A stretch of DNA of 64,000 nt, taken from contig CAVQQQ010000008.1 in NCBI GenBank assembly GCA_963715025.1, positions 62,001 to 126,000 on the forward strand, in the 5' to 3' direction. The stretch's first letter is position 1; the number at the start of each line of letters is the position of its first letter. This document shows, one piece after another, positions 53,353 to 62,866 of this stretch. The translations under genes and the position numbers were made by a program. Origin of the DNA: DASSJT01 sp963715025 (lineage in GTDB: Bacteria; Actinomycetota; Actinomycetes; Actinomycetales; Dermatophilaceae). A model generated the notes under the pieces. The model was given only the letters and a program-made list of their open reading frames with translations, did not search any database and was not told the DNA's origin.

Positions 53353-53808
53353 TCAGGCGGGCTGGAGGCCGTCCCAGGACCAGTGCGGCATCGGCATCCC
53401 CGCTGGTACCTGCGCGCCGGGGTCGGGGTACCCCACCATCTCCACCACCGCCCACTCCATGTAGGCCCGTAGCGCCGCCCGGAACTCGGGGTCCTCCGGC
53501 AGCTTCGCGTCGTCCGCCGCCAGCACGAAGCACTCGACGAACCGCCGGGCCAGATCGCCCATGTCACCGTTCCCAGCGTGCATCTGGACCACGCCCGAGT
53601 GGTTGCCACAGGTGTCCGAGAACGTCGGCGGCCCGCCCAGCACCTCGGCCCAGTACGCCGCGAGGCGTTCGACGTGCTGTGGGTGCTGGTCGGGGTGCGA
53701 GAACGGGTGGTTCAGCTCGGGGTCGTCCAGGCAGCGCTGGTGGTGGGCCCGTGCGAGGGCGAGGAGGGCAGGCTCACCGCCGGCGAACTCGAAGAGCGAA
53801 TGGCGCAC
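53353..53808 (-). CDS. Truncated (group II-like) hemoglobin
   Basis: 151 aa, GTG start. trHb fold: SLFEFAGGEPALLALARAHH, DDPELNHPFSHPDQHPQHVE RLAAYWAEVLGGPPTFSDTC and HAGNGDMGDLARRFVECFVL AADDAKLPEDPEFRAALRAY MEWA. The region around HPDQHPQHVERLAAYW and the following H positions fit globin E/F helices, with proximal His likely in GNHSGVVQMHAGNGD. O2/NO-related role in the cytoplasm is inferred from the family. Confidence 0.8.
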   Translation of the reverse strand: MRHSLFEFAGGEPALLALARAHHQRCLDDPELNHPFSHPDQHPQHVERLAAYWAEVLGGPPTFSDTCGNHSGVVQMHAGNGDMGDLARRFVECFVLAADDAKLPEDPEFRAALRAYMEWAVVEMVGYPDPGAQVPAGMPMPHWSWDGLQPA

Positions 53809-53883
53809 AGCACGAGTGTGCCCCTGCGGCGGTCGCTGTGGTGGCTTCCCGCAACGGCAAGGTATGCCGAGTGGCGGGCGAAG

Positions 53884-55161
53884 CTACACGGCTGCGGCCG
53901 GGCGGCGGGCCGGTCTGATGAAGGCGGCCGCGGCCACGATAACGGCGGCGAGAACTGCGGCGCCGAGCCCCAGCTCGTGGTAGCCGAAGTGGTCGACGAC
54001 GACGCCGGCAAAAGCGCCCGCACCACCGGCCACGAGGCCCATCGTCAGGTCGGCCGCTCCCTGGGCGCCTGCCCGCTCCGCCACGGGAACGGCCGCCGCG
54101 AGCATCGTCGAGCCGCTGACGTAGGCGCACGACCACCCCAGCCCGAGCAGGATCAGCGCAATCATGAGCCGCACCGACCACCCCTCCTGGCTAGCGGCGG
54201 CCAGCACCCCTGCCCCGATCAGGATCCCCGCTCCAGCGAGTGCCACGGTCAGACCGCCGAGGCGGTCGACCGCTAGGCCCACGAGCGGCGAGAACGCGAA
54301 CATGCCCAGCACGTGCATGCTGATCACGAACCCGATGACGCGCAGCTCAGCGTGCCCGTGCTGCATGTGCAGCGGCGTCATCACCATGATGCTGACCATC
54401 ACCGCGTGCGCGACTGCGGCAGCTACCAGCCCCATGCTCGCGGCGGGATAGCGCGCGATCACCCGGAGCCCGCGGATGACCGAGCCGTGCGACTTGTGCT
54501 CCGGAGTCTCGGAGTCGTCGACGTGGGCCAGCTGCCGTGCGACGAGCAGCGGGTCGGGCCGAAGCCGGGTCGCCAGCAGTGCGGCCGCCAGCGCGAACCC
54601 GACGAGTGAGAACACGAATCCCCCTGCCAGAGGGGGCAATCCGAACAGATCCGCCACATCGGCACCGGGCCCGGTGAGGTTGGGGCCGAGCACGGCGCCC
54701 ACCGTAGTCGCCCACACGACGATGCTCAGGTCGCGCCCGCGGTGACGTTCCTCGGCAAGGTCGGCAGCGGCATACCTCGCCTGGTTGTTGGCCGTCGTCG
54801 CGCCCCCGAACATCAGGGAGCCAAGCAGGAGCAGCGGAAAGTTCCTGGCCACAACGGCGACCAGGACAACCGCCGCGCCCGCCAAGGCGATGGCGTAGCC
54901 GGCGAGCAGGCCGGGGCGACGGCCGCGCGCGGCCATGAGGCGCGCGACGGGGATCGCGATGAGGGCGCTGCCGAGGACCTGGAACGTGTTGGCGAGGCCC
55001 GCCCAGGTCTCGTCGCCAGCAAGGTCGGCCGCGAGCAGGGACGCGACGGTGATGCCGCTCGCAACGCCGACGCCGCCGAGCATCTGGGAGCCGACGAGGG
55101 TGACCACCACCCGTCGCTGCAGGCCGGCGCGGGCAGGTGCGGCGGCGGTGGTCTCGATCAC
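53884..55161 (-). CDS. MFS transporter
   Basis: 425 aa with 12 segments. RVVVTLVGSQMLGGVGVASG ITVASLLAADLAG at the start, ALIAIPVARLMAARGRRPGL (motif A: G-R-R-x-x-L), GSLMFGGATTANNQARYAAA DLAEERHRGRDLSI, and the central loop DDSETPEHKSHGSVIRG. Likely a drug or metabolite exporter; substrate unknown. Its start lies 69 bases from the stop of the ADC-like gene on the same strand. Confidence 0.88.
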   Translation of the reverse strand: MIETTAAAPARAGLQRRVVVTLVGSQMLGGVGVASGITVASLLAADLAGDETWAGLANTFQVLGSALIAIPVARLMAARGRRPGLLAGYAIALAGAAVVLVAVVARNFPLLLLGSLMFGGATTANNQARYAAADLAEERHRGRDLSIVVWATTVGAVLGPNLTGPGADVADLFGLPPLAGGFVFSLVGFALAAALLATRLRPDPLLVARQLAHVDDSETPEHKSHGSVIRGLRVIARYPAASMGLVAAAVAHAVMVSIMVMTPLHMQHGHAELRVIGFVISMHVLGMFAFSPLVGLAVDRLGGLTVALAGAGILIGAGVLAAASQEGWSVRLMIALILLGLGWSCAYVSGSTMLAAAVPVAERAGAQGAADLTMGLVAGGAGAFAGVVVDHFGYHELGLGAAVLAAVIVAAAAFIRPARRPAAAV

Positions 55162-55230
55162 GAGTCGAGTATGCCGGGTGCCGCCGTCAGCGGTCGCGGC
55201 ACTTTCGCTGGGCGGTGGCAGCTCGGGCCG

Positions 55231-56118
55231 TCAGTACCGGGAGAGTTCCTGGCGCAGCCGGCGCCGCTCCCGCATCGTGTGTGAGGGCATGGCGTCGAAA
55301 TCGATGAGGGTGAACCAGTCGGACGTGTGGAGCGACTTGGGGAGGAATCGGTAGGGGTTGCGCACCTTGTGCACGACCCGTCCGGGCAGCATGGCGATGT
55401 CGAAGACGCCGTAGCCGGCGTCGACTGCCTCGAGCATGGGGATGTCGCCGAGGGGGTCGGTGGGCGAGGACATCATCTTCAGGTGCAGCGCCGCCCGCCG
55501 CTGGCCCTCCCGCGGGGTGAACAGCACGGGCTGCCGGACGAGCAGCGGGAGATGCTGGAAAGGCGCCCCATCTGCTCCCGTTGAGTACTTGAAGAGCCAC
55601 TGCACCTTCTTGCGGGTCGGTTCGCCATCGAGGCCCTGCACCTCCGTGCCGAAGCCCTCGGGATCACGCCCGGAGTCCTCGAGCAGCTCGCCCTCGAGTC
55701 GCATGATCTCGACGCCATGGCGGACCACGCTGCCCAGTGCGTGGTGGCCGTGCCGGATGAGCTCGATCTCGGCCATCTTCTTGGGATACCCGTAGCCCTC
55801 GCGGCCAGCCGCCATGGCCATGTCGTCAGTGACCGGCATGGCGATGCAGTAGCTGCCCGGCTCGCCACGGTAGGTGGCGTCCAGCGCCAGGACGGCTTCC
55901 CGGTAGGGCGGACCGAAGTTCGTTTCGGGATAGGACGCCACGAAGGCCATGGCAAGGGTGTCGAACGGCGCGCGGAGGGGTCGTGGGAGCACCGCAGCCA
56001 CGACTCCGGGCTCGGTGCGGAAGCGGAGCCAGAGAAGCTCTGCCCCGGTCAGCCTGACCACGAAAGGACCCTTGGCGAGCATCTTCCAGACATCCTGATA
56101 GGACCTCGTGTACGGCAT
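55231..56118 (-). CDS. Acetoacetate decarboxylase-family protein
   Basis: 295 aa from ATG 56118, with GGGAG upstream. ADC-like lipocalin fold: FVVRLTGAELLWLRFRTEPG, VLPRPLRAPFDTLAMAFVAS YPETNFGPPYREAVLAL, CIAMPVTDDMAMAAGREGYG YPKKMAEIELIRHG. The Lys pair in YPKKMAE matches the E-P-K-K/Y-x-K-K active-site stretch where one Lys forms the Schiff base. Many actinobacterial members are not true decarboxylases but act on larger keto acids. Divergent from the SDR/AAR-like pair, with a 370-base shared promoter region. Confidence 0.8.
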   Translation of the reverse strand: MPYTRSYQDVWKMLAKGPFVVRLTGAELLWLRFRTEPGVVAAVLPRPLRAPFDTLAMAFVASYPETNFGPPYREAVLALDATYRGEPGSYCIAMPVTDDMAMAAGREGYGYPKKMAEIELIRHGHHALGSVVRHGVEIMRLEGELLEDSGRDPEGFGTEVQGLDGEPTRKKVQWLFKYSTGADGAPFQHLPLLVRQPVLFTPREGQRRAALHLKMMSSPTDPLGDIPMLEAVDAGYGVFDIAMLPGRVVHKVRNPYRFLPKSLHTSDWFTLIDFDAMPSHTMRERRRLRQELSRY

Positions 56119-56488
56119 TTCCGCTCCCTTCCGAGAGGCGCGTACTTGGGCTGCGATCAGGTCCGGCCCCTTCGCTGCTCCGGCCGGCCCAACTGCCCCA
56201 CCGGTTACAACTGATGGTGGGTACCGGTTCGACGTGCTCGAAAGAGGCGGAGGTCCCGCTGCCACGGCTCCAGAAGAAGGACCAAGACAGGGACCACTGG
56301 CCCTGCCGGGCGTACCACCGTCACCTGACTCTTGGAGGTAACGCCAGCAGGACCCGATCGGAGGCTGACCTCGTGACGACCCAGATGTCGACGCTCCTTG
56401 CTCGACCCTTCGATGTACAGCAGCACCCGCAGCGGATCGACGGCTTGGGGGTCGGGCTTCGGCCGACAACCTCGAAGAGGCGATTCTC
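56119..56488. promoter_or_regulatory. Divergent promoter region of the ADC-like and SDR genes
   Basis: 370 bases between divergent starts, with no open gene. It must hold the promoters of both units. I see no strong palindrome; a GGTACCGG/GGTTCGAC patch near 56220 has no clear partner. Confidence 0.45.
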
Positions 56489-57580
56489 GTGACGGCCCTC
56501 CTGATGACCGGGTTCCCTGGATTCCTCGGCTCGGCCCTGCTCCCTCGCCTGCTGGCACGTCGCGAGGGAGTCCGTGCCGTCTGCCTGGTCCAGCCCAAGT
56601 ACATGTCGATGGCGAAGCAGCGAGTCGAGGAACTCGAGGGCGCTCATCCCCACATGATCGATCGGGTTGAGCTGATGGAAGGCGACATCACCGCTCCCAA
56701 CCTGGGAATCGACCCGGCCGCGCGGGGGGCCCTCGAGAGCGTCAACGAGGTCTGGCACCTGGCAGCGGTCTACGACCTGACCGTCGCCCAAGGCATAGCC
56801 CACAAGGTCAACGTCGAGGGGACGGCACGGGTCCTGGAGTTCTGCCAGTCGCGCCCCCGGTTCAGCAGGTTGCAGTACGTCAGCACGTGCTACGTGAGCG
56901 GGCGGTACCAGGGTGAGTTCACCGAGGATGCCCTCGATGAGGGGCAGACCTTCCTCAACCACTACGAGTCGACCAAGTTCGAAGCCGAGATGCTCGTCCG
57001 CAAGGCGATGGCGGCCGGCTTGCCGGCCACCATCTATCGGCCTGGGATCGTCGTGGGCGACTCCCGCACCGGCGAGACCCAGAAGTACGACGGCCCGTAT
57101 TTCCTGGCGGCGTTCTTGCGGAGGCAACTGCAGGTAGCTGTGGTTCCGGCTGTCGGCGGCATAAATCGCGTCAGAGTGTCCCTGGTCCCCCGGGACTTCG
57201 TCATCGAGGCGATGGACCAGCTGTCCGTCCTTGACCGCTCCGTTGGGCAGACCTTCGCCCTCACCGACCCTCGGCCCCCCACGGTCCGAGAGCTCGTCGA
57301 CGCCTTCGCCGCGCACCTGGACAAAACGGTGATCTGGCTGTGGCTGCCACTGGGTATCGCCCGGGCAGCGATCGGGTGGGTGCCGGGGGTGGAGCGCCTG
57401 CTCGGCGTTCCGGCCGAGTCGCTGGACTACTTCGCCTCTGAGACCACCTACTCCACTCGGAACACGCTTGCCGCCCTCGCGGGGACCGGGCTGGAGTGCC
57501 CGCCGTTCGAGAGCTACGCCGGCAGACTGCTGGACTTCATGGGCGACCATCCGGAGATCGGCTCCTCCGCGATGGTCTGA
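56489..57580 (+). CDS. Thioester-reductase-like SDR (NAD-binding, extended)
   Basis: 363 aa, GTG start with AGAGG upstream. Extended SDR of the fatty-acyl-reductase/thioester-reductase group: ALLMTGFPGFLGSALLPRLL (G-x-x-G-F-x-G), VEVMEGDI-like stretch VELMEGDITAPNLGI, VWHLAAVYDLTVAQ, VNVEGTARVLEFC, then the active-site block SRLQYVSTCYVSGRYQGEFT and NHYESTKFEAEMLVRKAM (YxxxK), and YRPGIVVGDSRTGETQKYDG. Such enzymes reduce acyl thioesters to aldehydes or alcohols. The AAR-like gene follows 41 bases on, same strand. Confidence 0.85.
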   Translation: MTALLMTGFPGFLGSALLPRLLARREGVRAVCLVQPKYMSMAKQRVEELEGAHPHMIDRVELMEGDITAPNLGIDPAARGALESVNEVWHLAAVYDLTVAQGIAHKVNVEGTARVLEFCQSRPRFSRLQYVSTCYVSGRYQGEFTEDALDEGQTFLNHYESTKFEAEMLVRKAMAAGLPATIYRPGIVVGDSRTGETQKYDGPYFLAAFLRRQLQVAVVPAVGGINRVRVSLVPRDFVIEAMDQLSVLDRSVGQTFALTDPRPPTVRELVDAFAAHLDKTVIWLWLPLGIARAAIGWVPGVERLLGVPAESLDYFASETTYSTRNTLAALAGTGLECPPFESYAGRLLDFMGDHPEIGSSAMV

Positions 57581-57621
57581 GCACGCGGGCAGGGGTGTTG
57601 GCACAACCGAAAGGACTCGAG

Positions 57622-59688
57622 ATGCCACGAAACAGTCCCATACTCATCGTCAATGTCAGCCTGACGGGATCAGACCGGGATTACGACGAGCACGTTGCGT
57701 TCCTCCACCATGACTTCCGGATCGTGCGTGTGGGGAGCAATGGTGACGTCGCTCTCGCCGAGGCGCTGGTTCGGAAGTGGGCGGAGAAGGCGGCCGCGAT
57801 CGCGGTCACTGGCATCCGGGAGGCCCGGGCTGCCGGGCTGTACGACGGGGAGCTGGAGGCGATCGCGGGGGTCATGCGTGCCACCACGGCTGTGCCCGTC
57901 ACCAACGGACATGCCCTCCGCGATGTCCTGCAGGAGTGGGCAATCCGGCACGTCCAGGCCGAGATGCCGGGGTTCTTCAACAATGCCCGCACTGTTGTCC
58001 TCGGCGGTGTGAACCACGACCGGACCACCCGGGTACTCCGCGAGTTCACACCCAACCTGGAGTTCGCCGACCCGCTTCTTCGTCTGGATGTGCCGGCCAA
58101 GCTCGACACCTACCCGCTGCTCGGGCTGGCAGCGCACGCAGGGCTGTGGGCGATGGGGATGCTGCCTGGTCAGGTGAAGTCGGAGATCAAGGCACCCGGT
58201 CACCTGATCAGCACGATCATGGCGCGCAACGCCGCCCGAAACTGTGACGTCGTGGTGGCCACGTACGACGAGCTGACCGGTTTCGGACTGGAGGATCTGG
58301 CCGGCAAGACGATCATCACCTCTGCCATCTCGGATGACCAGCTCGCCGAACTGGCCAGCCGTGGCGTCGACATGGTGCTCGACGCCACGCCCCAGCCTTT
58401 CGCTGTCACTGTCAGTGCGGCAGTGCTGGAGGCCATGATGCTGGCGACCCTGTCCGACGCCGGGGGCCTGACCAATGACGATCTGCTCGACATGATCGTC
58501 TCGGCTGGGCTTGAGCCCCGCCTGCTCTACCCGAACGGGCCCCGGCGGAAGAGCAGGTTCGCCTTCGTCATCCATCCCTTGTCGCAGCAGTTCTTCCGCA
58601 ACGTCGAGCCGCTAGGGACGATCGCCAAGGTGGCGCCCCCCGTGGTGATGGACACGATGGAGAAGGCCCTCGCGTACCTGCCGCCGTTCACCTACAGCCA
58701 CGTCACCGGCATCAAGTCGCCCACGGGTGCTGAGGCAGAGGGATGGCTCATCACGGTGGGCGGAACCCCCAAGGAGCTGATGGCCCACCGCCCCGAGTTC
58801 ACGTACGCGCGGCTGCTGGAGGCCGCCGAGACCGCCCGCAAGCTCGGCGCGCAGGTCATGGGTCTCGGTGCTTTCACCAAGGTGGTCGGTGACGCGGGGG
58901 TGACAGTCGCCAAGCGGGCTCCGCTGCCGATCACGACCGGCAACAGCTACAGCGCCTCCGGTGCCCTGTGGGCGGCCCACGAGGCCATGCTGCAGCTCGG
59001 GATCGCCGAGGTGGACGACAAGGGGCGGATGAAGGGCAAGGCCATGGTCGTGGGCGCCACGGGCGCCATCGGGTCGGTCTGCGCCCGGCTCCTGGCCCTC
59101 GCCAGTGACGAACTATGGCTGGTCTCGCCCGAATCGGCCAAGCTGCTCGCCCTCAAACACGACATCGAACGAGACAATCCCCGGGCCAAGATTCACGTGG
59201 CGGCAACTCCCGACGGGCACCTCGGGGACATGGACCTCATCGTCACGGCGACGTCGGGGGCCGGCAAGCGAGTCCTGGACATCATGGCGGTCAAGCCGGG
59301 CTGCGTGATCACGGATGTGGCCCGCCCGCTGGACCTGTCGGCGGAGGACGTGGCCAAACGTCCCGATGTGCTCGTGGTCGAGTCCGGCGAGATCGAGCTG
59401 CCTGGCGACGTGCAGATGAAGAACATCGGCCTGCCGAAGAACGTGGCCTACGCATGCATGGCCGAGACGGTCGTGCTGGCCCTCGAAGGGCGGTACGAGA
59501 CCTTCACGGTCGGCCGCAATATCGAGTGGGAGAGGGTCAAGGAGATCTACAAACTGGGCCTCAAGCACGGTATGAAGCTGGCCGTGATCTCGGGCGTCAA
59601 TGGCGTCTACACGCCCGAAGACATCGCCAGGATCCGGAAACTAGCGCTCAAGGCCAGGGCCAAGACGCAGGCTCTGAGTGTGGGATGA
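57622..59688 (+). CDS. 688-aa protein with C-terminal acyl-ACP-reductase-like domain
   Basis: AAGGA lies upstream of ATG 57622; the frame is open earlier without support. Residues about 330-688 resemble cyanobacterial long-chain acyl-ACP reductase (AAR): KLGAQVMGLGAFTKVVGDAG, PLPITTGNSYSASGALWAAH, the cofactor loop KAMVVGATGAIGSVCARLLA near 473-492 and NVAYACMAETVVLALEGRYE TFTVGRN, whose Cys (residue 612) sits where the AAR thioester Cys lies (FACFAE). AAR makes fatty aldehydes for alkane synthesis. Residues 1-330 (LIVNVSLTGSDRDYDEHVAF... VVLGGVNHDRTTRVLREFTP) have no family I recognise and may form a second Rossmann-like domain. Probably co-transcribed with the SDR. Confidence 0.75.
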   Translation: MPRNSPILIVNVSLTGSDRDYDEHVAFLHHDFRIVRVGSNGDVALAEALVRKWAEKAAAIAVTGIREARAAGLYDGELEAIAGVMRATTAVPVTNGHALRDVLQEWAIRHVQAEMPGFFNNARTVVLGGVNHDRTTRVLREFTPNLEFADPLLRLDVPAKLDTYPLLGLAAHAGLWAMGMLPGQVKSEIKAPGHLISTIMARNAARNCDVVVATYDELTGFGLEDLAGKTIITSAISDDQLAELASRGVDMVLDATPQPFAVTVSAAVLEAMMLATLSDAGGLTNDDLLDMIVSAGLEPRLLYPNGPRRKSRFAFVIHPLSQQFFRNVEPLGTIAKVAPPVVMDTMEKALAYLPPFTYSHVTGIKSPTGAEAEGWLITVGGTPKELMAHRPEFTYARLLEAAETARKLGAQVMGLGAFTKVVGDAGVTVAKRAPLPITTGNSYSASGALWAAHEAMLQLGIAEVDDKGRMKGKAMVVGATGAIGSVCARLLALASDELWLVSPESAKLLALKHDIERDNPRAKIHVAATPDGHLGDMDLIVTATSGAGKRVLDIMAVKPGCVITDVARPLDLSAEDVAKRPDVLVVESGEIELPGDVQMKNIGLPKNVAYACMAETVVLALEGRYETFTVGRNIEWERVKEIYKLGLKHGMKLAVISGVNGVYTPEDIARIRKLALKARAKTQALSVG

Positions 59689-59859
59689 ACGGACGGTGCC
59701 GCTCGCAGCCCAAACTGCCTCGGAGCTGTATGCCGGTCGGCCGCGCCGTCAGGCAGCGCTGGTCGCCCGCGGCATGAGTCAGTAGACGGGTCGGCTACCC
59801 TTTCGCGTGCACGGTTCGAGAGCCACCGCTGATTGACGCGAGGGTCTGAGCCATGCGTA

Positions 59860-59932
59860 GCCCTCGTAGCTCAGGGGATAGAGCACCGCTCTCCTAAAGC
59901 GGGTGTCGGCAGTTCGAATCTGCCCGGGGGCA
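59860..59932 (+). tRNA. tRNA-Arg(CCU)
   Basis: Cloverleaf: acceptor GCCCTCG/CGGGGGC, D arm GCTCAGGGGATAGAGC, anticodon stem CCGCT/AGCGG around CTCCTAA (anticodon CCT), T arm GGCAG/CTGCC around TTCGAAT, discriminator A. No CCA is encoded (CTAC follows). Accessory genes begin beyond it. Confidence 0.93.
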
Positions 59933-60415
59933 CTACCCGGCATCAGCCGCAACCACCCGGCATCAGCCAGCGCAAACACTCGATAGCCGTCCGAACCCGA
60001 ATCACGGCCAGGAAAGCGGGGTTCACGCCGCATCGGTCGCCCCGACCGTCAGGCCGTTGGCCCAGGTCATGGCCGCGCGAGCCTGGCTCTCGGCCGGTCT
60101 GGGACGTGACGCACGAGTCGACCAGGCTCCCCTCAGGCACCCGAAGAACCAGCTGCAAATGCAGCCACCATGGCCACATCGCCAACAAAGGGATGGTCGA
60201 CCGCGCCATCCAGCTCAGCTGCCGAGGACGGTCATCCGCAGGTGCGGGCGCCTGACAGCTGATGTCCGGTTTGTGGTGAGGTGACGATGGTGCGGGAAGG
60301 CGGGTGTCAGGGCGCTCAGTGCCTGGACGCCCGCCTGCTGCCAGACCACGCTCCCGCGGCAAGGCACGATTCACCTGCTCCGGCGCGGCCGCACGATGCG
60401 CCCCTTACGCGGGGC
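59933..60415. other. Gene-free stretch after tRNA-Arg, with a short direct repeat
   Basis: About 480 bases. ACCCGGCATCAGCC occurs at 59935-59948 and again at 59955-59968 (period 20), just after the tRNA. No gene is supported; the right end carries the promoter of the ABC operon. Confidence 0.5.
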
Positions 60416-60447
60416 TTGACCTTGACGCAGCGTCAACCCTGCATGCT
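60416..60447 (+). promoter_or_regulatory. MerR-type promoter of the ABC operon
   Basis: TTGACC (60416) as -35 and CATGCT (60442) as -10 are 20 bases apart, the long spacer typical of MerR-activated promoters. Inside it lies the perfect dyad TTGACGCAGCGTCAA (60422-60436). Transcription would start at about the ATG at 60454, so the message is probably leaderless. The MerR regulator gene is the third of the operon. Confidence 0.7.
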
Positions 60448-60453
60448 GTGGTC

Positions 60454-61301
<848 letters not shown>

Positions 61302-61305
<4 letters not shown>

Positions 61306-62065
61306 CCACGCACTTCTTCGGCGACACCGCCCTCCTGACGGGACGGTCCCTGCGCCACATCACGCGCAGCCTGGACACCATCATCACGACCACGATCACG
61401 CCGATCGCCCTCATGCTGCTGTTCGTCTACGTCTTCGGCGGCGCGATCAACTCAGGGTCGGACTCAGTACGTGAACTACCTGCTGCCCGGCATCCTGCTG
61501 ATCACGATCGCCTCGAGCATCTCCTACACCGCATTCCGGCTCTTCACGGACATGCAGAGCGGCATCTTCGAACGATTCCAGTCCATGCCGATCGCACGCT
61601 CAGCCGTGCTCTGGGCGCACGTGCTGACCTCGCTGGTCGCCAGCCTGATCTCGGTCGTGGTCGTCGTGCTCGTCGCCCTCCTGATGGGCTTCCGCTCCGG
61701 GGCGGGTGCGCTGGCCTGGCTCGCGGTCGCCGGCATCCTGATCCTGTTCACCCTGGCGCTGACCTGGCTGGCCGTCATCGCCGGCCTGTCCGCGAAGACC
61801 GTGGACGGCGCGAGCGCGTTCTCCTACCCGCTGATCTTCCTGCCCTTCATCAGCTCGGCATTCGTGCTCACCGCAACCATGCCCGGCCCGGTGCGCGCCT
61901 TCGCCGAGAACCAGCCGGTGACCTCCATCGTCAACACGATCCGCGACCTGTACACGCAGCAGCCGGTCGGCACCGACATCTGGATCGCCCTCGCCTGGTG
62001 CGCTCGGCATCCTCATCGTCGCATACGTCTTCGCCATGGCCATCTACCACCGCAAGACCAATTGA
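61302..62065 (+). pseudogene. ABC-2 permease (DrrB-like) with two frameshifts
   Basis: About 253 residues if repaired. Frame 1: MTTHFFGDTALLTGRSLRHI then TPIALMLLFVYVFGGAINSG SD. At about 61470 one extra base moves the reading to QYVNYLLPGILLITIASSIS YT...FSYPLIFLPFISSAFV; at about 62002 another extra base leads to WC-LGILIVAYVFAMAIYHRKT N and the stop at 62063-62065. DrrB-type permeases have six segments; all are recognisable. The same C-terminus, in good frame but cut off, is at 8686-8934. Two one-base insertions leave only three-quarters of the protein. Confidence 0.8.
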
Positions 62066-62095
62066 CGATGCGTCTCCTTCGGGCAGGCTGACGCC

Positions 62096-62866
62096 ATGCT
62101 GACGATCGGACAGCTGGCGTCCTACGCCGGGGTGACCATCCGCGCGGTGCGGCACTACCACCAGATCGGACTGCTCCAAGAGCCGGAGCGCGACGCCTCC
62201 GGCTACCGGACGTACGACGCCGTCGCCGTCGTGCGACTGATCCGGATCCGCACCCTGGCCGAGGCCGGCGTCCCGCTGGCCCGGGTCCGCGAGCTACTCG
62301 ACGCCGACCCGGAGACGTTCGCCGCCGCGACGGCCGAGATCGACCGGCAGCTGCGAGCCCAGATCCGCGCGCTCCAGGAACACCGCCGGCGGATCGCGCA
62401 GCTCGGCACTGGTGACTCCTTGGCTCTCCCCACGGAGGTGGTCGACTACCTGGACCGCCTGCGTGCCACCGGAGCACCGGAGGCGGTCATCGAGCCCGAG
62501 CGAGACGCCTGGATCCTGATGGCGGCACGCTGGCCGGAAGCGATCCCGGCGATCATGGCCGACAAGGTGGCCCAGCTGGCCAACCCGAAGGTCGCCCGGC
62601 TCTACCAGCTCATCGGCCGGATCGCAGAGAACTGGGACGACGAGGAGCTCCTGCGCGAGACAGCCGACCTGATGAGCGAGCTGCTCGAGCATGCCGCCGC
62701 CAGCGGCGAGCTGGACCAGCAGGACGAGCACATGCCGGACGCAGCGTTCGTCGGACTGATGGACTCCTACGCCGACGCCTCCCACCCCGTCGTCGCACGG
62801 CTCAGGGAGCTGATCGCCGAGCGTGGCTGGACCGGGTGGACCCGCATCGAGAAGCGCGAGTCCTGA
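62096..62866 (+). CDS. MerR-family regulator with TipA-like effector domain
   Basis: 256 aa. HTH: MLTIGQLASYAGVTIRAVRH YHQIGLLQEPERDASGYRTY, a standard MerR winged helix, then a coiled-coil dimerisation stretch (DRQLRAQIRALQEHRRRIAQ L) and a C-terminal helical domain (residues 130-256) like those of TipA-type drug sensors. It probably activates the promoter at 60416 through its TTGACG-CAG-CGTCAA dyad and so controls the ABC exporter and itself. Starts 30 bases after the permease. Confidence 0.87.
   Translation: MLTIGQLASYAGVTIRAVRHYHQIGLLQEPERDASGYRTYDAVAVVRLIRIRTLAEAGVPLARVRELLDADPETFAAATAEIDRQLRAQIRALQEHRRRIAQLGTGDSLALPTEVVDYLDRLRATGAPEAVIEPERDAWILMAARWPEAIPAIMADKVAQLANPKVARLYQLIGRIAENWDDEELLRETADLMSELLEHAAASGELDQQDEHMPDAAFVGLMDSYADASHPVVARLRELIAERGWTGWTRIEKRES

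Noticed and set aside
35383..59735. GTATGCCG as a KOPS- or Chi-like polar signal
   Set aside because: The two orientations are about equal (10 and 8), whereas such signals are strongly biased to one strand along a replichore.
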